From Candidatus Thiodiazotropha sp. LNASS1 (lineage in GTDB: Bacteria > Pseudomonadota > Gammaproteobacteria > Chromatiales > Chromatiaceae): 64,000 nucleotides of DNA. Below are positions 25,679 to 35,445 of the stretch, piece after piece (within the stretch, counting starts at the first letter, position 1; the number at the start of each line of letters is the position of its first letter). Under the pieces are notes generated by a model. That model ran no database searches, was not told the origin of the DNA, and saw only the letters and a list, made by a program, of their open reading frames with translations. A program made the position numbers and the translations under genes. The stretch is from contig NZ_OZ156465.1 of assembly GCF_964212655.1 (NCBI RefSeq), forward strand, positions 868,001 to 932,000, given 5' to 3'.

Positions 25679-26633
25679 CTTTTGCCTTAAGCTTTTCCAA
25701 GAGTTCTGCCAGGTCTTGAGGCAGGGGAGCATTAACGATCAAATCATGTTTCTCTCCAGGCCAGCGGAAACTGACCTGATGAGCATGCAGAAAGAGTCGC
25801 CTCAAACCCATCTGCCGCATACGCTTGTTGGCATCATCCTCACCATACTTGGTATCTCCCAGAATCGGTGATCCCAACCAGGCGCTATGTACACGGATTT
25901 GGTGCGTCCGCCCGGTAATCAATTCCACATCAACCAATGTTGCATCCTTAAAACGCCGCAGGCGTTTGTAGCGGGTTTCAGCTTGCTTGCCCTCGGCATC
26001 CACTCTGACCACCCTCTCCCCACCTTTTAAGGTATTTTTTTTCAAGGGCATATCCACAACCCGCGCCCCTTTGCGCCAGCTACCGGCCAGGAGAGCCAGA
26101 TATCGCTTATCGACCCGGTTTTCACGCATGAGTTCATGCAGGATTCGTAAGCTGCTGCGACGTTTACTGATCAGCAAACAGCCTGAAGTCTCACGATCCA
26201 ATCGGTGCACAAGCTCCAAGTGCCGCTCATCCGGCCGTACCAAGCGCAGGGCCTCTATCATGCCGCTACTCACACCACTGCCCCCATGTACCGCCATCCC
26301 GGAGGGTTTGTTCAGCACCAGCAGGCGCTCATCTTCGAACACCACGGCTTGTTCAAGGGTGGTGCGCAGCTGTTCCGATGGGTGAGGTGGAGGCTCTGTT
26401 CTGTCAGTACGTACCGGAGGTATCCTGACCAGATCTCCGGTGCGGATCTTATAAGGCGCTTTGACCCTGCCCTTGTTAACCCTGACCTCGCCTTTTCGCA
26501 AGATTCGATAGATATGACTCTTCGGTACACCCTTGAGTTGACCCATCAAAAAATTATCGATTCGCTGTCCGGCATATTCCGAGTCCACCTCGACAATCCG
26601 AACCGATGGAGAATTCTTTTTTGATTCTGACAT
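25668..26633 (-). CDS. rluC: 23S rRNA pseudouridine synthase RluC
   Basis: This 321-residue protein has an N-terminal S4 RNA-binding domain (QRIDNFLMGQLKGVPKSHIYRILRKGEVRVN) and the pseudouridine synthase core with the catalytic Asp in VHRLDRETSGCLL, plus KRYLALLAG and LITGRTHQIRVH. It is divergent from rne, exactly as in Escherichia coli, which supports RluC rather than RluD or RluA. It is cotranscribed with the HAD gene. Confidence 0.93.
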   Translation of the reverse strand: MSESKKNSPSVRIVEVDSEYAGQRIDNFLMGQLKGVPKSHIYRILRKGEVRVNKGRVKAPYKIRTGDLVRIPPVRTDRTEPPPHPSEQLRTTLEQAVVFEDERLLVLNKPSGMAVHGGSGVSSGMIEALRLVRPDERHLELVHRLDRETSGCLLISKRRSSLRILHELMRENRVDKRYLALLAGSWRKGARVVDMPLKKNTLKGGERVVRVDAEGKQAETRYKRLRRFKDATLVDVELITGRTHQIRVHSAWLGSPILGDTKYGEDDANKRMRQMGLRRLFLHAHQVSFRWPGEKHDLIVNAPLPQDLAELLEKLKAKDEI

Positions 26634-26660
26634 TTAGCGTCGTTTATTTATGCGTATCGA

Positions 26661-26689
26661 TTGATGTTCGGGTTGAAGGTTGCTATATT
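26661..26689 (+). promoter_or_regulatory. Sigma-70-type promoter of rne
   Basis: TTGATG and TATATT are separated by 17 bp, near the consensus. Transcription should start near 26697, giving a leader of about 485 nt before the rne start codon. Long leaders are typical for rne. Confidence 0.55.
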
Positions 26690-26696
26690 CATCATC

Positions 26697-27181
26697 AGTT
26701 TTTCAGGTACTGGCCCGTGGATAGCCATATAAGCCGGTACCCGCGCGGTATGTAACCGCCTGCTGCCGAATAAATTGCTTTAGGCGCAAGCGGTTATCCA
26801 GCCAAGCGCACAGGTGCCCTTTGGATATCTGGCTCTTAATCTGAACCCTCCGCGCCATTGCAGCTTTCGAGTTTGTGTCCCTTGCAGGACCATACTCCGG
26901 GAATAGATGCCGGGCCGATAGATCTTGGCCGTGTTGCTCTCCCTTTGCATTGGGCGCCATATTTTCAGTTCGATCAGCAGCCGATCCCAAGCGGCGAACT
27001 TTAACAGTTTTTCAGCCATCTGAGCTAGTTTTCTAGCCTGGAATAGAAACCCGTTCCACGGGTTTGCGTGGTAATGCTCTACAGATGACGAGCAGGAAAG
27101 GCTATTGCCTGGTTCCGTCGTTGAGGAGTTCACTGCGTAACGCCAGGCGATAACCCTCGATGGCTGCATGGATACATAACA
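26697..27181 (+). promoter_or_regulatory. Structured 5' leader of rne
   Basis: About 485 nt without a gene. Two clear hairpins sit near its end: GCTAG / CTAGC around TTTT (27024-27037) and a perfect 8-bp stem AAACCCGT / ACGGGTTT with a TCC loop (27047-27065). A longer-range pairing GCCTGG (27107-27112) with CCAGGC (27143-27148) is also possible. In E. coli, RNase E cuts and represses its own mRNA through hairpins in a 361-nt leader; this leader may work likewise. Confidence 0.5.
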
Positions 27182-29923
27182 ATGAAGCGTATGTTGATCA
27201 ACGCAACTCAACCTGAAGAGTTGCGTGTTGCCATCGTTGATGGCCAGAAACTATTCAATCTGGATATAGAGGTCCCCGGTCGGGAGCAAAAAAAGGCCAA
27301 TATCTACAAGGGACGCATTACCCGCGTCGAACCCAGTCTGGAAGCTGCATTTGTCGATTACGGCTCTGAACGCCACGGTTTCCTTCCCCTCAAAGAGATC
27401 GCCAGGACCTACTTCACCGAAAAAGCCAGAAGCACCTCAGGCAGAGTCAATATACAAGAGGCGATCAAAGAGGGCCAAGAGGTCATTATCCAGGTCGAGA
27501 AAGAGGAACGCGGTAACAAAGGGGCCGCCCTGACTACATTCATTTCTCTGGCCGGACGCTATCTCGTGCTGATGCCGAACAATCCCCGCGCCGGAGGTGT
27601 ATCCCGCAGAATAGAGGGTCAGGATCGTACCGAACTGCGTGAAGCCATGAGCGAGTTGCAGATCCCTGATGACATGGGATTGATCGTACGCACTGCGGGT
27701 GTCGGCAAGAACAGCGAGGAACTGCAGTGGGACCTGGACTACCTGATCCAGCTTTGGCAGGCAATTGAACACTCTGCAGAGAAGCCGGCCCCTTTCCTGA
27801 TCTACCAGGAGAGCAACGTCATCATTCGCTCCATCCGAGACTATTTGCGCGCCGACATCGGTGAGATCGTCATCGATGACAAGGATGTCTTCAGCCAGGC
27901 CGATCGCTTCATCAATCAGGTGATGCCGCAATACAGCAAGAAGCTGCGCCACTATGATGACGAGGTCCCGCTCTTCAGCCGCTACCAGATCGAGAGCCAG
28001 ATCGAATCGGCATTCCAGCGGGAAGTCAGCCTGCCATCCGGCGGTGCTATTGTGATCGATCACACCGAGGCCTTGACCTCTATCGATATCAACTCCGCCC
28101 GAGCCACCAAGGGTGCTGATATCGAGGAGACCGCCCTGAACACTAACCTTGAAGCGGCTGACGAGATCGCCCGGCAGCTGCGTTTGCGGGATCTGGGCGG
28201 GCTTTTCGTTATCGACTTCATCGATATGACTCCATCGCGAAACCAACGCGAGGTGGAGAATCGACTCAAAGAGGCCCTGAAACAGGATCGGGCACGGGTG
28301 CAAATCGGCAGAATTTCCCGTTTCGGACTGCTGGAGATGTCGCGCCAGCGACTGCGCCCCTCTCTGGGTGAAGCCAGTGAGCAGGTCTGCCCCCGCTGCA
28401 AGGGACATGGCACGATCCGTGGCGTGGAATCACTCTCCCTCTCTGTATTGCGCATCATCGAAGAAGAGGCGATGAAGGAGAATACCGGTCGCATTGTTGC
28501 TCAGCTCCCTGTCGATATCGCCACTTTTCTGCTGAATGAGAAACGGCAGGCGATTCACGACATTGAAAGGCGTCAGTCCATCGATGTCGTGCTGGTGCCC
28601 AACATCCATCTTGATACCCCCAATTACACCATTGAGCGGGTGCGGATGGGTGACCTGCCTGCGGATGACGATACCGTATCGAGTTACAAGATGGTCACCG
28701 ACGAAAGCGAACAGAAGGTACAGGATTTCGGCAAGACCAAACAACCGCAAGCGGAAAAACCCGCGGTAAAATCCATCGCGCCCGCGAGCCCTGCCCCACA
28801 AAGGAGTGAAGCAGCCCGGGCGGTGGCGGAAACGGGTGAAGGCGGTTTTTTGAAGAAGATTTTCAGTATCTTCACCTCAAAGTCGGATGAACCCGCCAAA
28901 GAGGAGCCGGTAAAAAAGAGCGCCAAACCGCGCCAGAGCAGTGACCGCGGCCAGTCAACAACGGCAGGGAAAGGACGTAAAAGACAGGCGGCCAATCGTG
29001 GCAAAGGCGGCGCCGGTGAGAATAGGCGCGGTGAACGATCCGAGCGGCGCACACAGGAAGCATCTACAACAGGTAAACGAAAACCGCAAAAGTCTTCGGC
29101 CAAGACAGCTGAAAAACAGACCAAGGAGAAAAAGCCCCAGGACAAGAGTAATACTCAGGCGGATAAGGCAAACGACGAGACTCCGAAGCCCAAGGCATCG
29201 CGTCGGGGGCGTCGAGGCGGTCGTAGACGCCGTACCAATGCTGAGAAAAGCAACGAGCAATCAATAGCCAACGGCGTATCTGAGGACAAGGACTCAACGA
29301 CAAAAGGAGCAAAGGTCGATGAACCCAAGCGTGAGGCGAAGGAAGCGCCACGCAAACGTGAAACCAGGCAAGATGCCAAGAGCATTCCTGATGCAAACAA
29401 ACCAGCTGCCGGCAAGAAACAGAAACCAGCGGCAAGAACCAAACCCGGGAAGGATCAGGCAACACAATCTACTGCCACACCGACCGTCTCGGAAACGGCC
29501 AGGCAGGAAAATCAAGCGCCCGAACCAGGTCCAAAACTGGTTCAGATCGAAACCAAACCGCAACAGGGTGAAAAAGCGCCTGCAAAAAAGAAACCGGAGG
29601 TTTCTTCCGACAATCCACCGGCGCCTGTTGAAAAAAAGCCGGAACCACAAATAACGGCCGAAAAGAAACCGAGACCACAGACAACGGACGAAAAGAAACC
29701 GGAAATGCCGAAATTACAGCAGGTGGAGACCGCGAAAAGGATTGAAAAACCGGCCGCAAAGCCGATAGCGAAACAACCTGATACTGAAATCGGCAAACCG
29801 GTTATGACTGAGCGGGCCCAACAGAGCAGTCAAACCGCCGTTACGGGGCAGACAGATAAGACAGCAACCGCACCAAAGCCAAAGTCGAGCGAGAAGAGCG
29901 TAGACAGCAGTAATGGAGACTGA
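27182..29923 (+). CDS. rne: Ribonuclease E
   Basis: This 913-residue endoribonuclease organises the RNA degradosome. The N-terminus ([22 protein letters not shown]) with S1 domain is almost E. coli-like. The DNase I-like subdomain has both magnesium Asp residues ([12 protein letters not shown] and VIDFIDM), and the zinc link is CPRCKGHG. After residue 530 the protein is low complexity, basic and Pro/Lys rich. The short hydrophobic/basic segment [14 protein letters not shown] near 558 looks like the membrane-anchoring helix, and Arg-rich blocks ([13 protein letters not shown]) resemble RNA-binding sites. Confidence 0.96.
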   Translation: MKRMLINATQPEELRVAIVDGQKLFNLDIEVPGREQKKANIYKGRITRVEPSLEAAFVDYGSERHGFLPLKEIARTYFTEKARSTSGRVNIQEAIKEGQEVIIQVEKEERGNKGAALTTFISLAGRYLVLMPNNPRAGGVSRRIEGQDRTELREAMSELQIPDDMGLIVRTAGVGKNSEELQWDLDYLIQLWQAIEHSAEKPAPFLIYQESNVIIRSIRDYLRADIGEIVIDDKDVFSQADRFINQVMPQYSKKLRHYDDEVPLFSRYQIESQIESAFQREVSLPSGGAIVIDHTEALTSIDINSARATKGADIEETALNTNLEAADEIARQLRLRDLGGLFVIDFIDMTPSRNQREVENRLKEALKQDRARVQIGRISRFGLLEMSRQRLRPSLGEASEQVCPRCKGHGTIRGVESLSLSVLRIIEEEAMKENTGRIVAQLPVDIATFLLNEKRQAIHDIERRQSIDVVLVPNIHLDTPNYTIERVRMGDLPADDDTVSSYKMVTDESEQKVQDFGKTKQPQAEKPAVKSIAPASPAPQRSEAARAVAETGEGGFLKKIFSIFTSKSDEPAKEEPVKKSAKPRQSSDRGQSTTAGKGRKRQAANRGKGGAGENRRGERSERRTQEASTTGKRKPQKSSAKTAEKQTKEKKPQDKSNTQADKANDETPKPKASRRGRRGGRRRRTNAEKSNEQSIANGVSEDKDSTTKGAKVDEPKREAKEAPRKRETRQDAKSIPDANKPAAGKKQKPAARTKPGKDQATQSTATPTVSETARQENQAPEPGPKLVQIETKPQQGEKAPAKKKPEVSSDNPPAPVEKKPEPQITAEKKPRPQTTDEKKPEMPKLQQVETAKRIEKPAAKPIAKQPDTEIGKPVMTERAQQSSQTAVTGQTDKTATAPKPKSSEKSVDSSNGD

Positions 29924-29933
29924 TCGGCCAAAT

Positions 29934-29957
29934 CTTGCTCCATAGTGATGGAGCAAG
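29934..29957 (+). terminator. Terminator after rne
   Basis: CTTGCTCCAT and ATGGAGCAAG form a perfect 10-bp stem around AGTG, 11 bp after the rne stop. Only three T follow, so efficiency may be moderate. Confidence 0.65.
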
Positions 29958-30040
29958 TTTCCGTTCAGTGAGCGAATAGCCTGCCCACTACTTCTCTCGC
30001 TCGATCACCATTTCGCTTATCAGTGAAAGATGATAGCGCC

Positions 30041-30532
30041 TCAGGCGAAGTGGTGACTCATGATCTTATCCAACAGACCTCGGGAGGCCTCTTCCACCAG
30101 ATCGAATACCCGGTCAAAACCTGCAGCACCACCATAATAGGGATCGGGTACTTCACGTACAGGTTGATGTGGCGCAAAATCCAGAAACAGATGCAGCCGA
30201 TCTTCCCTGCCCGGCGGACAGAGCGCCTCCAGGTCCGCATAGTTGGACCGGTCCATTGCAATGACATAGTCAAAGCGTTCGAAATCCTCTGACGTGACAA
30301 TCCTGGCACGTAAGTCGCCTAGATCGAGCCCCCGTTTGATTGCTGTCTCACGTGCCCGGCGGTCCGGTTTGGAACCTGTATGGTAATCGATGGTGCCTGC
30401 AGAGTCGGTGGCGATATAGTCACTCAATCCCTGCTTCTCGACGATGTCACGAAACACACCCTGAGCTGTGGGTGAGCGACAGATATTGCCCATGCAAACA
30501 AACAGAATGTTAATCTTTATATTTTCATTCAT
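30041..30532 (-). CDS. Low-molecular-weight protein tyrosine phosphatase
   Basis: This 163-residue protein has the P-loop CMGNICRS (nucleophile Cys13, Arg19) near its start and the general-acid Asp in VPDPYYGG near residue 130, the full LMW-PTP set. In proteobacteria these enzymes act on tyrosine-phosphorylated proteins, often in exopolysaccharide control, or on arginine phosphate. No kinase or polysaccharide gene is next to it, so the role is unassigned. The gene stands alone, convergent with rne. Confidence 0.92.
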   Translation of the reverse strand: MNENIKINILFVCMGNICRSPTAQGVFRDIVEKQGLSDYIATDSAGTIDYHTGSKPDRRARETAIKRGLDLGDLRARIVTSEDFERFDYVIAMDRSNYADLEALCPPGREDRLHLFLDFAPHQPVREVPDPYYGGAAGFDRVFDLVEEASRGLLDKIMSHHFA

Positions 30533-30705
30533 AGAGTAAATTCATTACCTGTTTTTTCGATCCGATGCGACGAGCCGGCCGACTCGATAGATCCCCTATT
30601 TTAACCTATACATTATTTTTAGTACCCATGAAAAGCCCACCGATCAGAAGACAAGTGTATTCCATCAGTACAAAGTCGGGAATACTGTCATGTCATCGTT
30701 ATAAA

Positions 30706-31272
30706 TTAGCGATTAGACGGTCTGAAGGGTAGCTTTCTAATCGGCAATTTTCGCTTATTTACCGATGTGTCATCTATTTCCAGTTTCAGAACCAGCCGTT
30801 CTCCCTTTCTTGTGATGATCGCACTTTTGCTGTCGACGGACTCGACCTTCCAATCATTCTTGTTCATTCCCTGGGACACGCGTAGCAGCTCATTGGTATC
30901 CAGGTCGCGAATGATTGCTACCTTATTTTCAGGCATCATGGCAACACCTTCCAACTTCAGCCTTAGTGGCTTGCGTGGAATTCGGGGCACGTTTGTTTTC
31001 TGCTCAGGTTTGACGGGAGGCAACCTGCCTTCGACAAACAACGGTCTCTCAGTTATTTCATCATATGCCTTTATTGAAACAGGTACGAATCTGACTGTCC
31101 CTTTCATATCAGCATCTGCCTGTGAATTGTCCTGGTCACCCGCCTGTTCAGTTATTGTGCCCATATAGTTTGCGGGTGATCTCCATTGATGATAGAGATA
31201 ACCGCACGTGGCGCCTATTGCCAGCAAGAGCAGGAGTGTCATGGTATTGAAGCTATGTTTCCAGCTGTTCAT
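30706..31272 (-). CDS. gspC: T2SS inner-membrane protein GspC-like (PDZ-less)
   Basis: This 188-residue protein has one N-terminal membrane helix (about 11-28), a linker and a beta-rich HR domain (DEITERPLFVEGRLPP, LRLKLEGVAMMPENKVAIIRD, LLRVSQGM). GspC/N homology regions bind the secretin. The C-terminal PDZ or coiled-coil domain of classical GspC is absent, so the protein also resembles GspN/PilP-like forms. It is the last gene of the T2SS operon and overlaps gspM by 4 bp. Confidence 0.65.
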   Translation of the reverse strand: MNSWKHSFNTMTLLLLLAIGATCGYLYHQWRSPANYMGTITEQAGDQDNSQADADMKGTVRFVPVSIKAYDEITERPLFVEGRLPPVKPEQKTNVPRIPRKPLRLKLEGVAMMPENKVAIIRDLDTNELLRVSQGMNKNDWKVESVDSKSAIITRKGERLVLKLEIDDTSVNKRKLPIRKLPFRPSNR

Positions 31273-31865
31273 GACTCACCGTTCTTGATATAGCCAACGA
31301 CAAGAAATTCCAAATCCAGCATTCTTAACTGTTTTTCGATCTCCTTTGTTTTCGGCAGTCTCCTTCGCGGAATATGCCTGCTGCGCAGACTGATGTTTTC
31401 GATAAACAAGTAAGGCTTTTGCGACTCGAGTTGATACATTATCTGCTTGAGGTTTTCCAGGGTGCTCTTCATCCTGACACGGATAGCTATCTTGTTGAGT
31501 ATCTCCTCCTGGGATATCGGTGCAGTCTGTGTGCTTATGATTTCTCCCTGCCCAGCCGCGACCACCTGTTTGATCCTGCGCTGAAGCTCTGCATTTGCCA
31601 GTGAGTCTGTTTTGCTTTGCAGATAGCGCGAATCAGACTGCTGAACCCGCTTGAGCTTATTAAATTCAAGCTGGTATCGCTCATCCTGATTGGCAATTCG
31701 CTGATAGCGTTGTATTTGAAATTGCGTATCTTCTATCCGCGCACTATATGTTGTATTCATTGACCAGGCAGGATAGAGCGCTAAAACCGATACAGTCACC
31801 AATATAACGATCAGAATGGCTACAGCCAAAATGCGCGATTGTCTGACAGTCAGATTATCGAACAT
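31269..31865 (-). CDS. gspM: T2SS assembly platform protein GspM (subtype b)
   Basis: This 198-residue protein has a membrane helix (about 13-32), a coiled-coil region (40-90) and a ferredoxin-like periplasmic domain (QTAPISQEEILNKIAIRVRMKSTLENLKQIMYQLES). This layout fits the GspM_b/PilO-like family that stabilises GspL in the inner membrane. Its start abuts the gspL stop (TAAATG), so the two are coupled. Confidence 0.8.
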   Translation of the reverse strand: MFDNLTVRQSRILAVAILIVILVTVSVLALYPAWSMNTTYSARIEDTQFQIQRYQRIANQDERYQLEFNKLKRVQQSDSRYLQSKTDSLANAELQRRIKQVVAAGQGEIISTQTAPISQEEILNKIAIRVRMKSTLENLKQIMYQLESQKPYLFIENISLRSRHIPRRRLPKTKEIEKQLRMLDLEFLVVGYIKNGES

Positions 31866-32942
31866 TTAACCCTTTCCCTCCTCGTCAGCAGCAATTTCCG
31901 CGGAGATATGAAATCGTTCTGTATTGTTCTTTTTACTTCTTGTAACCGGTGACCTAAAGGTAACGTCCTGGAATAATTTTGAAGTCTCGAGGATTGGAAT
32001 CAGTGAAGCTGATGCTGTCGATTGGCCGTGTAGATGAATGGTATTACCCCTGACTTCGAAATTACTTACCCAAGTATCATCGGGAAGCAACAGCGTCAAT
32101 TCCAGAATTATGTCGAGAACCGACTTGGTTGCCTGTTTTCTCTCTTCTAAAAAGCGGTTTTCACTTCTCGCCGACGTCACCTGTTCCCGCAGCGCGGCAA
32201 CCTGTGTGGCTTTCGATTTATACTCTTCCAGCTCACTTTCGAGCTGTTTCAGTAATGTGGATTTCTGCCATAGGGGGAGTATCAGATTACCGATAAACAA
32301 CAGCAGCAGGATCAAGAAAAGGGTCAGGTTAAGCAGACGATAGCGTTTGTATGGTTTCTCCCGTTTCTCGGGAGGCAGAAGATTGACCTCATTTAAATTA
32401 TGCTCTATCTCCTCACACGGGGAAATGGCATTGATTCGTACCTGATTCTCCTCCAACTGCTTCAACGCCAGCGAAATCTTATCGATCGGCGCAAGAATCA
32501 AGGTGATGTCGAGCGTACGATTCTGCTTGTCACGGGTATTGATAATATAGTCATAGTAGACCTGCTCAACACTGAATGGAGTCTGCCGATCCATTTCGAA
32601 CGCAAGCACCTCACGCAGATTCTCTTCCGTCTCAATGGGCAGTGTAACTTTCTTGAAGAGATATTTTTTAGGTTCCAGGCAGAGCCGAATTTCACTGGCG
32701 TTATTGAGTATCCTTCTGTGTTCAGTGTCGTTGAAGTCAACGATCCTGAGATAGTTCTCGACCACCTCTTCGCCACTCAACCCCTGGTTGACGATGCGCA
32801 GTGTTTCATCCTTAAAGAGCAGTTGAGCTGGTTTTCCACCCCGAAGAAGGGTACGAACTCTCTCCGGCAGGAGCATACTGATCTCACCACGCCACCAGAA
32901 CCAGAAATTACTGAGTTGATATTTCAGGGATTGCGTTGCCAT
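31866..32942 (-). CDS. gspL: T2SS assembly platform protein GspL (PilM/PilN-like)
   Basis: This 358-residue protein has a cytoplasmic part with remnants of the actin-like GspL/PilM fold (KKVTLPIETEENLREVLAFEMDRQTPF), one membrane helix (about 207-228), then a coiled coil and a PilN-like periplasmic domain. GspL couples the GspE ATPase to the pseudopilus platform. It lies between gspK and gspM in the standard order. Confidence 0.8.
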   Translation of the reverse strand: MATQSLKYQLSNFWFWWRGEISMLLPERVRTLLRGGKPAQLLFKDETLRIVNQGLSGEEVVENYLRIVDFNDTEHRRILNNASEIRLCLEPKKYLFKKVTLPIETEENLREVLAFEMDRQTPFSVEQVYYDYIINTRDKQNRTLDITLILAPIDKISLALKQLEENQVRINAISPCEEIEHNLNEVNLLPPEKREKPYKRYRLLNLTLFLILLLLFIGNLILPLWQKSTLLKQLESELEEYKSKATQVAALREQVTSARSENRFLEERKQATKSVLDIILELTLLLPDDTWVSNFEVRGNTIHLHGQSTASASLIPILETSKLFQDVTFRSPVTRSKKNNTERFHISAEIAADEEGKG

Positions 32943-32968
32943 GGGATAATTTTAACGGGTTTTGCTGC

Positions 32969-33850
32969 TCATAACGAATCGTGCCAGGAACGAATCGAAT
33001 AAGGTGTCTTGTCTTGACTTCTCAGGTCGATATCAACCAACAATTGAGTTCTTGCACCCTGTGATGAAGACGCTTCAACCTGTATACGGTAGGCAGAACC
33101 AACTGCTTGGCCATCATCTTCTTCCATCTCCAGATCAGCCAGGTCACTGTCGATGTAATCAATGACACCCGCCAGTACTTCACCTGTCGCCTCCTTACCT
33201 TTCAGCAGGGATACCAACCTCTCAGGTGCATATCGTAAATCCACAATTTGTGTATTGGAATAGAGGGTGATATAGGGACGTAAGCGCTCTACCTTGTCTG
33301 CATCAAATCCCAATACATAAGCGAGCTCATCGATACTCACAAAGTCACGACCCGCTGTGGTATACGGATGGCCGGCACTCCGGTAATCGGCATCCTCAGC
33401 GCCATTGAGATGACGTAAATCATCGCCGTCACGCCAGTCAACCAGGCGATCGGCAAGCATCTCACGATCTTGAATGTCTTCAGTTATCAATGCAAACAAA
33501 TTGACCAAATGTTCTCTCGACGCCCTGTTCAGATCGAGTAGACCGGATGAGTTGCGGATGGATATGTTGACTTTGCCCAGATCGGATTCAAGCTGGTGGA
33601 TTTGACCATTGCTACTCCATCGTTGCGACGCATCTTTGACCATCAGTTCAAGAATTGCCCGATTAACGCCACTCTCCGCCAACAGCCTTGAATGTAGCGC
33701 ATCAATTGCATTGCCTGTCAATCTGGTCTCGACCTTGGAATGGGTGGAAAAACTGGCGGCGACGATGGTCAACAGGGCGACCAGCCATAGCACCAGCACG
33801 AGTGCAAAGCCACTCTGACCGGTATATTGCCTCCTCCCCTTCATCATCAT
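32969..33850 (-). CDS. gspK: T2SS minor pseudopilin GspK
   Basis: This 293-residue protein has a prepilin leader (G before FALVLVLWLVALL) without the Glu at position 5, which is typical of GspK, and a large alpha domain with a helix-hairpin-helix-like stretch (NRASREHLVNLFALI) and a calcium-binding-type acidic region. GspK caps the pseudopilus tip with GspI and GspJ. The ATG run at the start overlaps the gspJ stop. Confidence 0.88.
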   Translation of the reverse strand: MMMKGRRQYTGQSGFALVLVLWLVALLTIVAASFSTHSKVETRLTGNAIDALHSRLLAESGVNRAILELMVKDASQRWSSNGQIHQLESDLGKVNISIRNSSGLLDLNRASREHLVNLFALITEDIQDREMLADRLVDWRDGDDLRHLNGAEDADYRSAGHPYTTAGRDFVSIDELAYVLGFDADKVERLRPYITLYSNTQIVDLRYAPERLVSLLKGKEATGEVLAGVIDYIDSDLADLEMEEDDGQAVGSAYRIQVEASSSQGARTQLLVDIDLRSQDKTPYSIRSWHDSL

Positions 33851-34566
33851 GGTCGCTGTACAATCATGGGATAATTTTGGTGGACTCTAAAATAGTGTTC
33901 CTGCGTTCCATCCTCATCGCCTGGATAACGCAGGCTCAAACGGATCAATTCTGGATAGCGTGTCGAGCCGGCTTCCCAATTGCCAAACCATCCAGCAGTT
34001 TCCCGCTCCTGTTTACTGCCGAAGTATGAAAACTCAACCTCTTCCAACCCGGTCATCAGAACGCGACGTGATCCATTCCCAGGCAGCGTCAGTTGCGAGG
34101 CATTCGGATCGAGCGGAGTATAATAGAGCACCAGGCTGATTCCCTGCTCATAAGCGTTTTCCTGCACCAGAAGATATTCGAACAATCCACCGGCCCTGTG
34201 CTGTTGCGGGGCCTTTGAAAGGAATTGAAGTTGTCGCGCCTCCCCGGTCAAGGCCAATACACGCTGTTTCTGATCCCGCCAGACCAGTGGCACAAGGTGC
34301 TGAATCATGGAAGTGATTCTCTTTTGTATCAAGTGCTCCTCAAGCACAGCATCACTATGCTCAGTCAAACTCTCCCAGCCTTTGAGATTGATAAACAGCA
34401 TTGTCACCGAGGTTGTCATGATGACTGCCAACAATAGCATCGCTACCATAACTTCCAGCAACGTGAAGCCTCCACTGCGATGACCTGCCACATTCACGAC
34501 CCCATCCACAACGGTCAAAACGATGCGTGGCCGTTTTGCAGCAACAGTTCGCTTAGGGTTTATCAT
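33847..34566 (-). CDS. gspJ: T2SS minor pseudopilin GspJ
   Basis: This 239-residue protein has the prepilin peptidase site in GGFTLLEVMVAMLLLAV. The leader before it is unusually long (about 33 residues) if the ATG at 34566 is used; an even longer frame starts with TTG at 34572. GspJ forms the tip complex with GspI and GspK. It overlaps gspI and gspK by a few bases. Confidence 0.85.
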   Translation of the reverse strand: MINPKRTVAAKRPRIVLTVVDGVVNVAGHRSGGFTLLEVMVAMLLLAVIMTTSVTMLFINLKGWESLTEHSDAVLEEHLIQKRITSMIQHLVPLVWRDQKQRVLALTGEARQLQFLSKAPQQHRAGGLFEYLLVQENAYEQGISLVLYYTPLDPNASQLTLPGNGSRRVLMTGLEEVEFSYFGSKQERETAGWFGNWEAGSTRYPELIRLSLRYPGDEDGTQEHYFRVHQNYPMIVQRP

Positions 34567-34951
34567 ATACAAGACCTATGCGTGTGAATGTCAGCCTTCT
34601 TTCACCACCAGGGGCTTCCCATGCGATAGCGAAGGTCTCTTCCACGGGCTGCAGAGGCACCGCCAATTTTTTCTCGACTGACCAGCCACTATAGGGCTGT
34701 CGCAGATAGTGCCATCTGAACCCACCCTGTTCGCTCCCCTGTTCATTCAGGTCGCTGTTGCTTCGATCGACAGCCATTTGATCCAACCTTGATTCGGCTA
34801 TCTGGACAGCCTTGAGATAGTCAGTCGCAACCTGGTGGTTGCGCAGGGTTGTGGCGTTGATCCTGAGAATCACACTCATGGTCATGCTTAGAATGACAAA
34901 CGCCACCAGCACCTCGATCAACGACATGCCTTCAGACTTGGTATGGGGCAT
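34553..34951 (-). CDS. gspI: T2SS minor pseudopilin GspI
   Basis: This 132-residue protein has the prepilin motif EGMSLIEVLVAFVILSM and a small globular domain of GspI size. It overlaps gspH (20 bp) and gspJ. It nucleates the pseudopilus tip. Confidence 0.85.
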   Translation of the reverse strand: MPHTKSEGMSLIEVLVAFVILSMTMSVILRINATTLRNHQVATDYLKAVQIAESRLDQMAVDRSNSDLNEQGSEQGGFRWHYLRQPYSGWSVEKKLAVPLQPVEETFAIAWEAPGGERRLTFTRIGLVYDKP

Positions 34952-35438
34952 TCGCTTTAAGCTCTTCGGGATCCAAGACCCGGACCCGGCTTGTCAGCCA
35001 GTCCACAGCAATGGCGAAGCGCTGTCCGCCGTTATCGAGAATCAATATACCTCCAGTCGAGCTGCCATCCGGAAAGAATTCGAATACCAGAATCGGGGCT
35101 CCATCTATCCCTATGGCAGGTTTATTCCGGGCAAATTTCAACCCATCGGGCAGGTGTCGTACTTCACCACTGTTGACATGATCACTTTGGTAGGCATTGT
35201 TGTGGAGGTCGAACTGCACCTTCGAGGGCACACCGGTAATGATTGCAGTCTGCTGGATATAACGAATCTCCTGGGCCAGATCCCGCGTAGCCGCCTTGAG
35301 TTTGAGCGAAGGGAATGCCCTCTCGAACAGTGGTGGTGTCAGACTGACCAGCATTGCCAATATCACCAGTGCCAACATTACTTCGATCAGGGTGAAACCC
35401 TTGCTGGATGTCAACTTGTCACTGAATATCGCGTTCAT
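34932..35438 (-). CDS. gspH: T2SS minor pseudopilin GspH
   Basis: This 168-residue protein has the prepilin site KGFTLIEVMLALVILAM and a GspH/FimT-type domain (LKAATRDLAQEIRYIQQTAIITGVPSKVQFDL). I chose the ATG at 35438, which has GTGAGGCAGGG upstream. It directly follows gspF (overlap), the position where gspG would be in other operons, but the sequence lacks the GspG hallmark after the hydrophobic helix. Confidence 0.85.
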   Translation of the reverse strand: MNAIFSDKLTSSKGFTLIEVMLALVILAMLVSLTPPLFERAFPSLKLKAATRDLAQEIRYIQQTAIITGVPSKVQFDLHNNAYQSDHVNSGEVRHLPDGLKFARNKPAIGIDGAPILVFEFFPDGSSTGGILILDNGGQRFAIAVDWLTSRVRVLDPEELKANAPYQV

Positions 35439-35445
35439 CCCTGCC

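Noticed and set aside
27437-28408. 323-residue open frame antisense to rne
   Set aside because: rne is unmistakable here; the antisense frame shows no domain and no start site.
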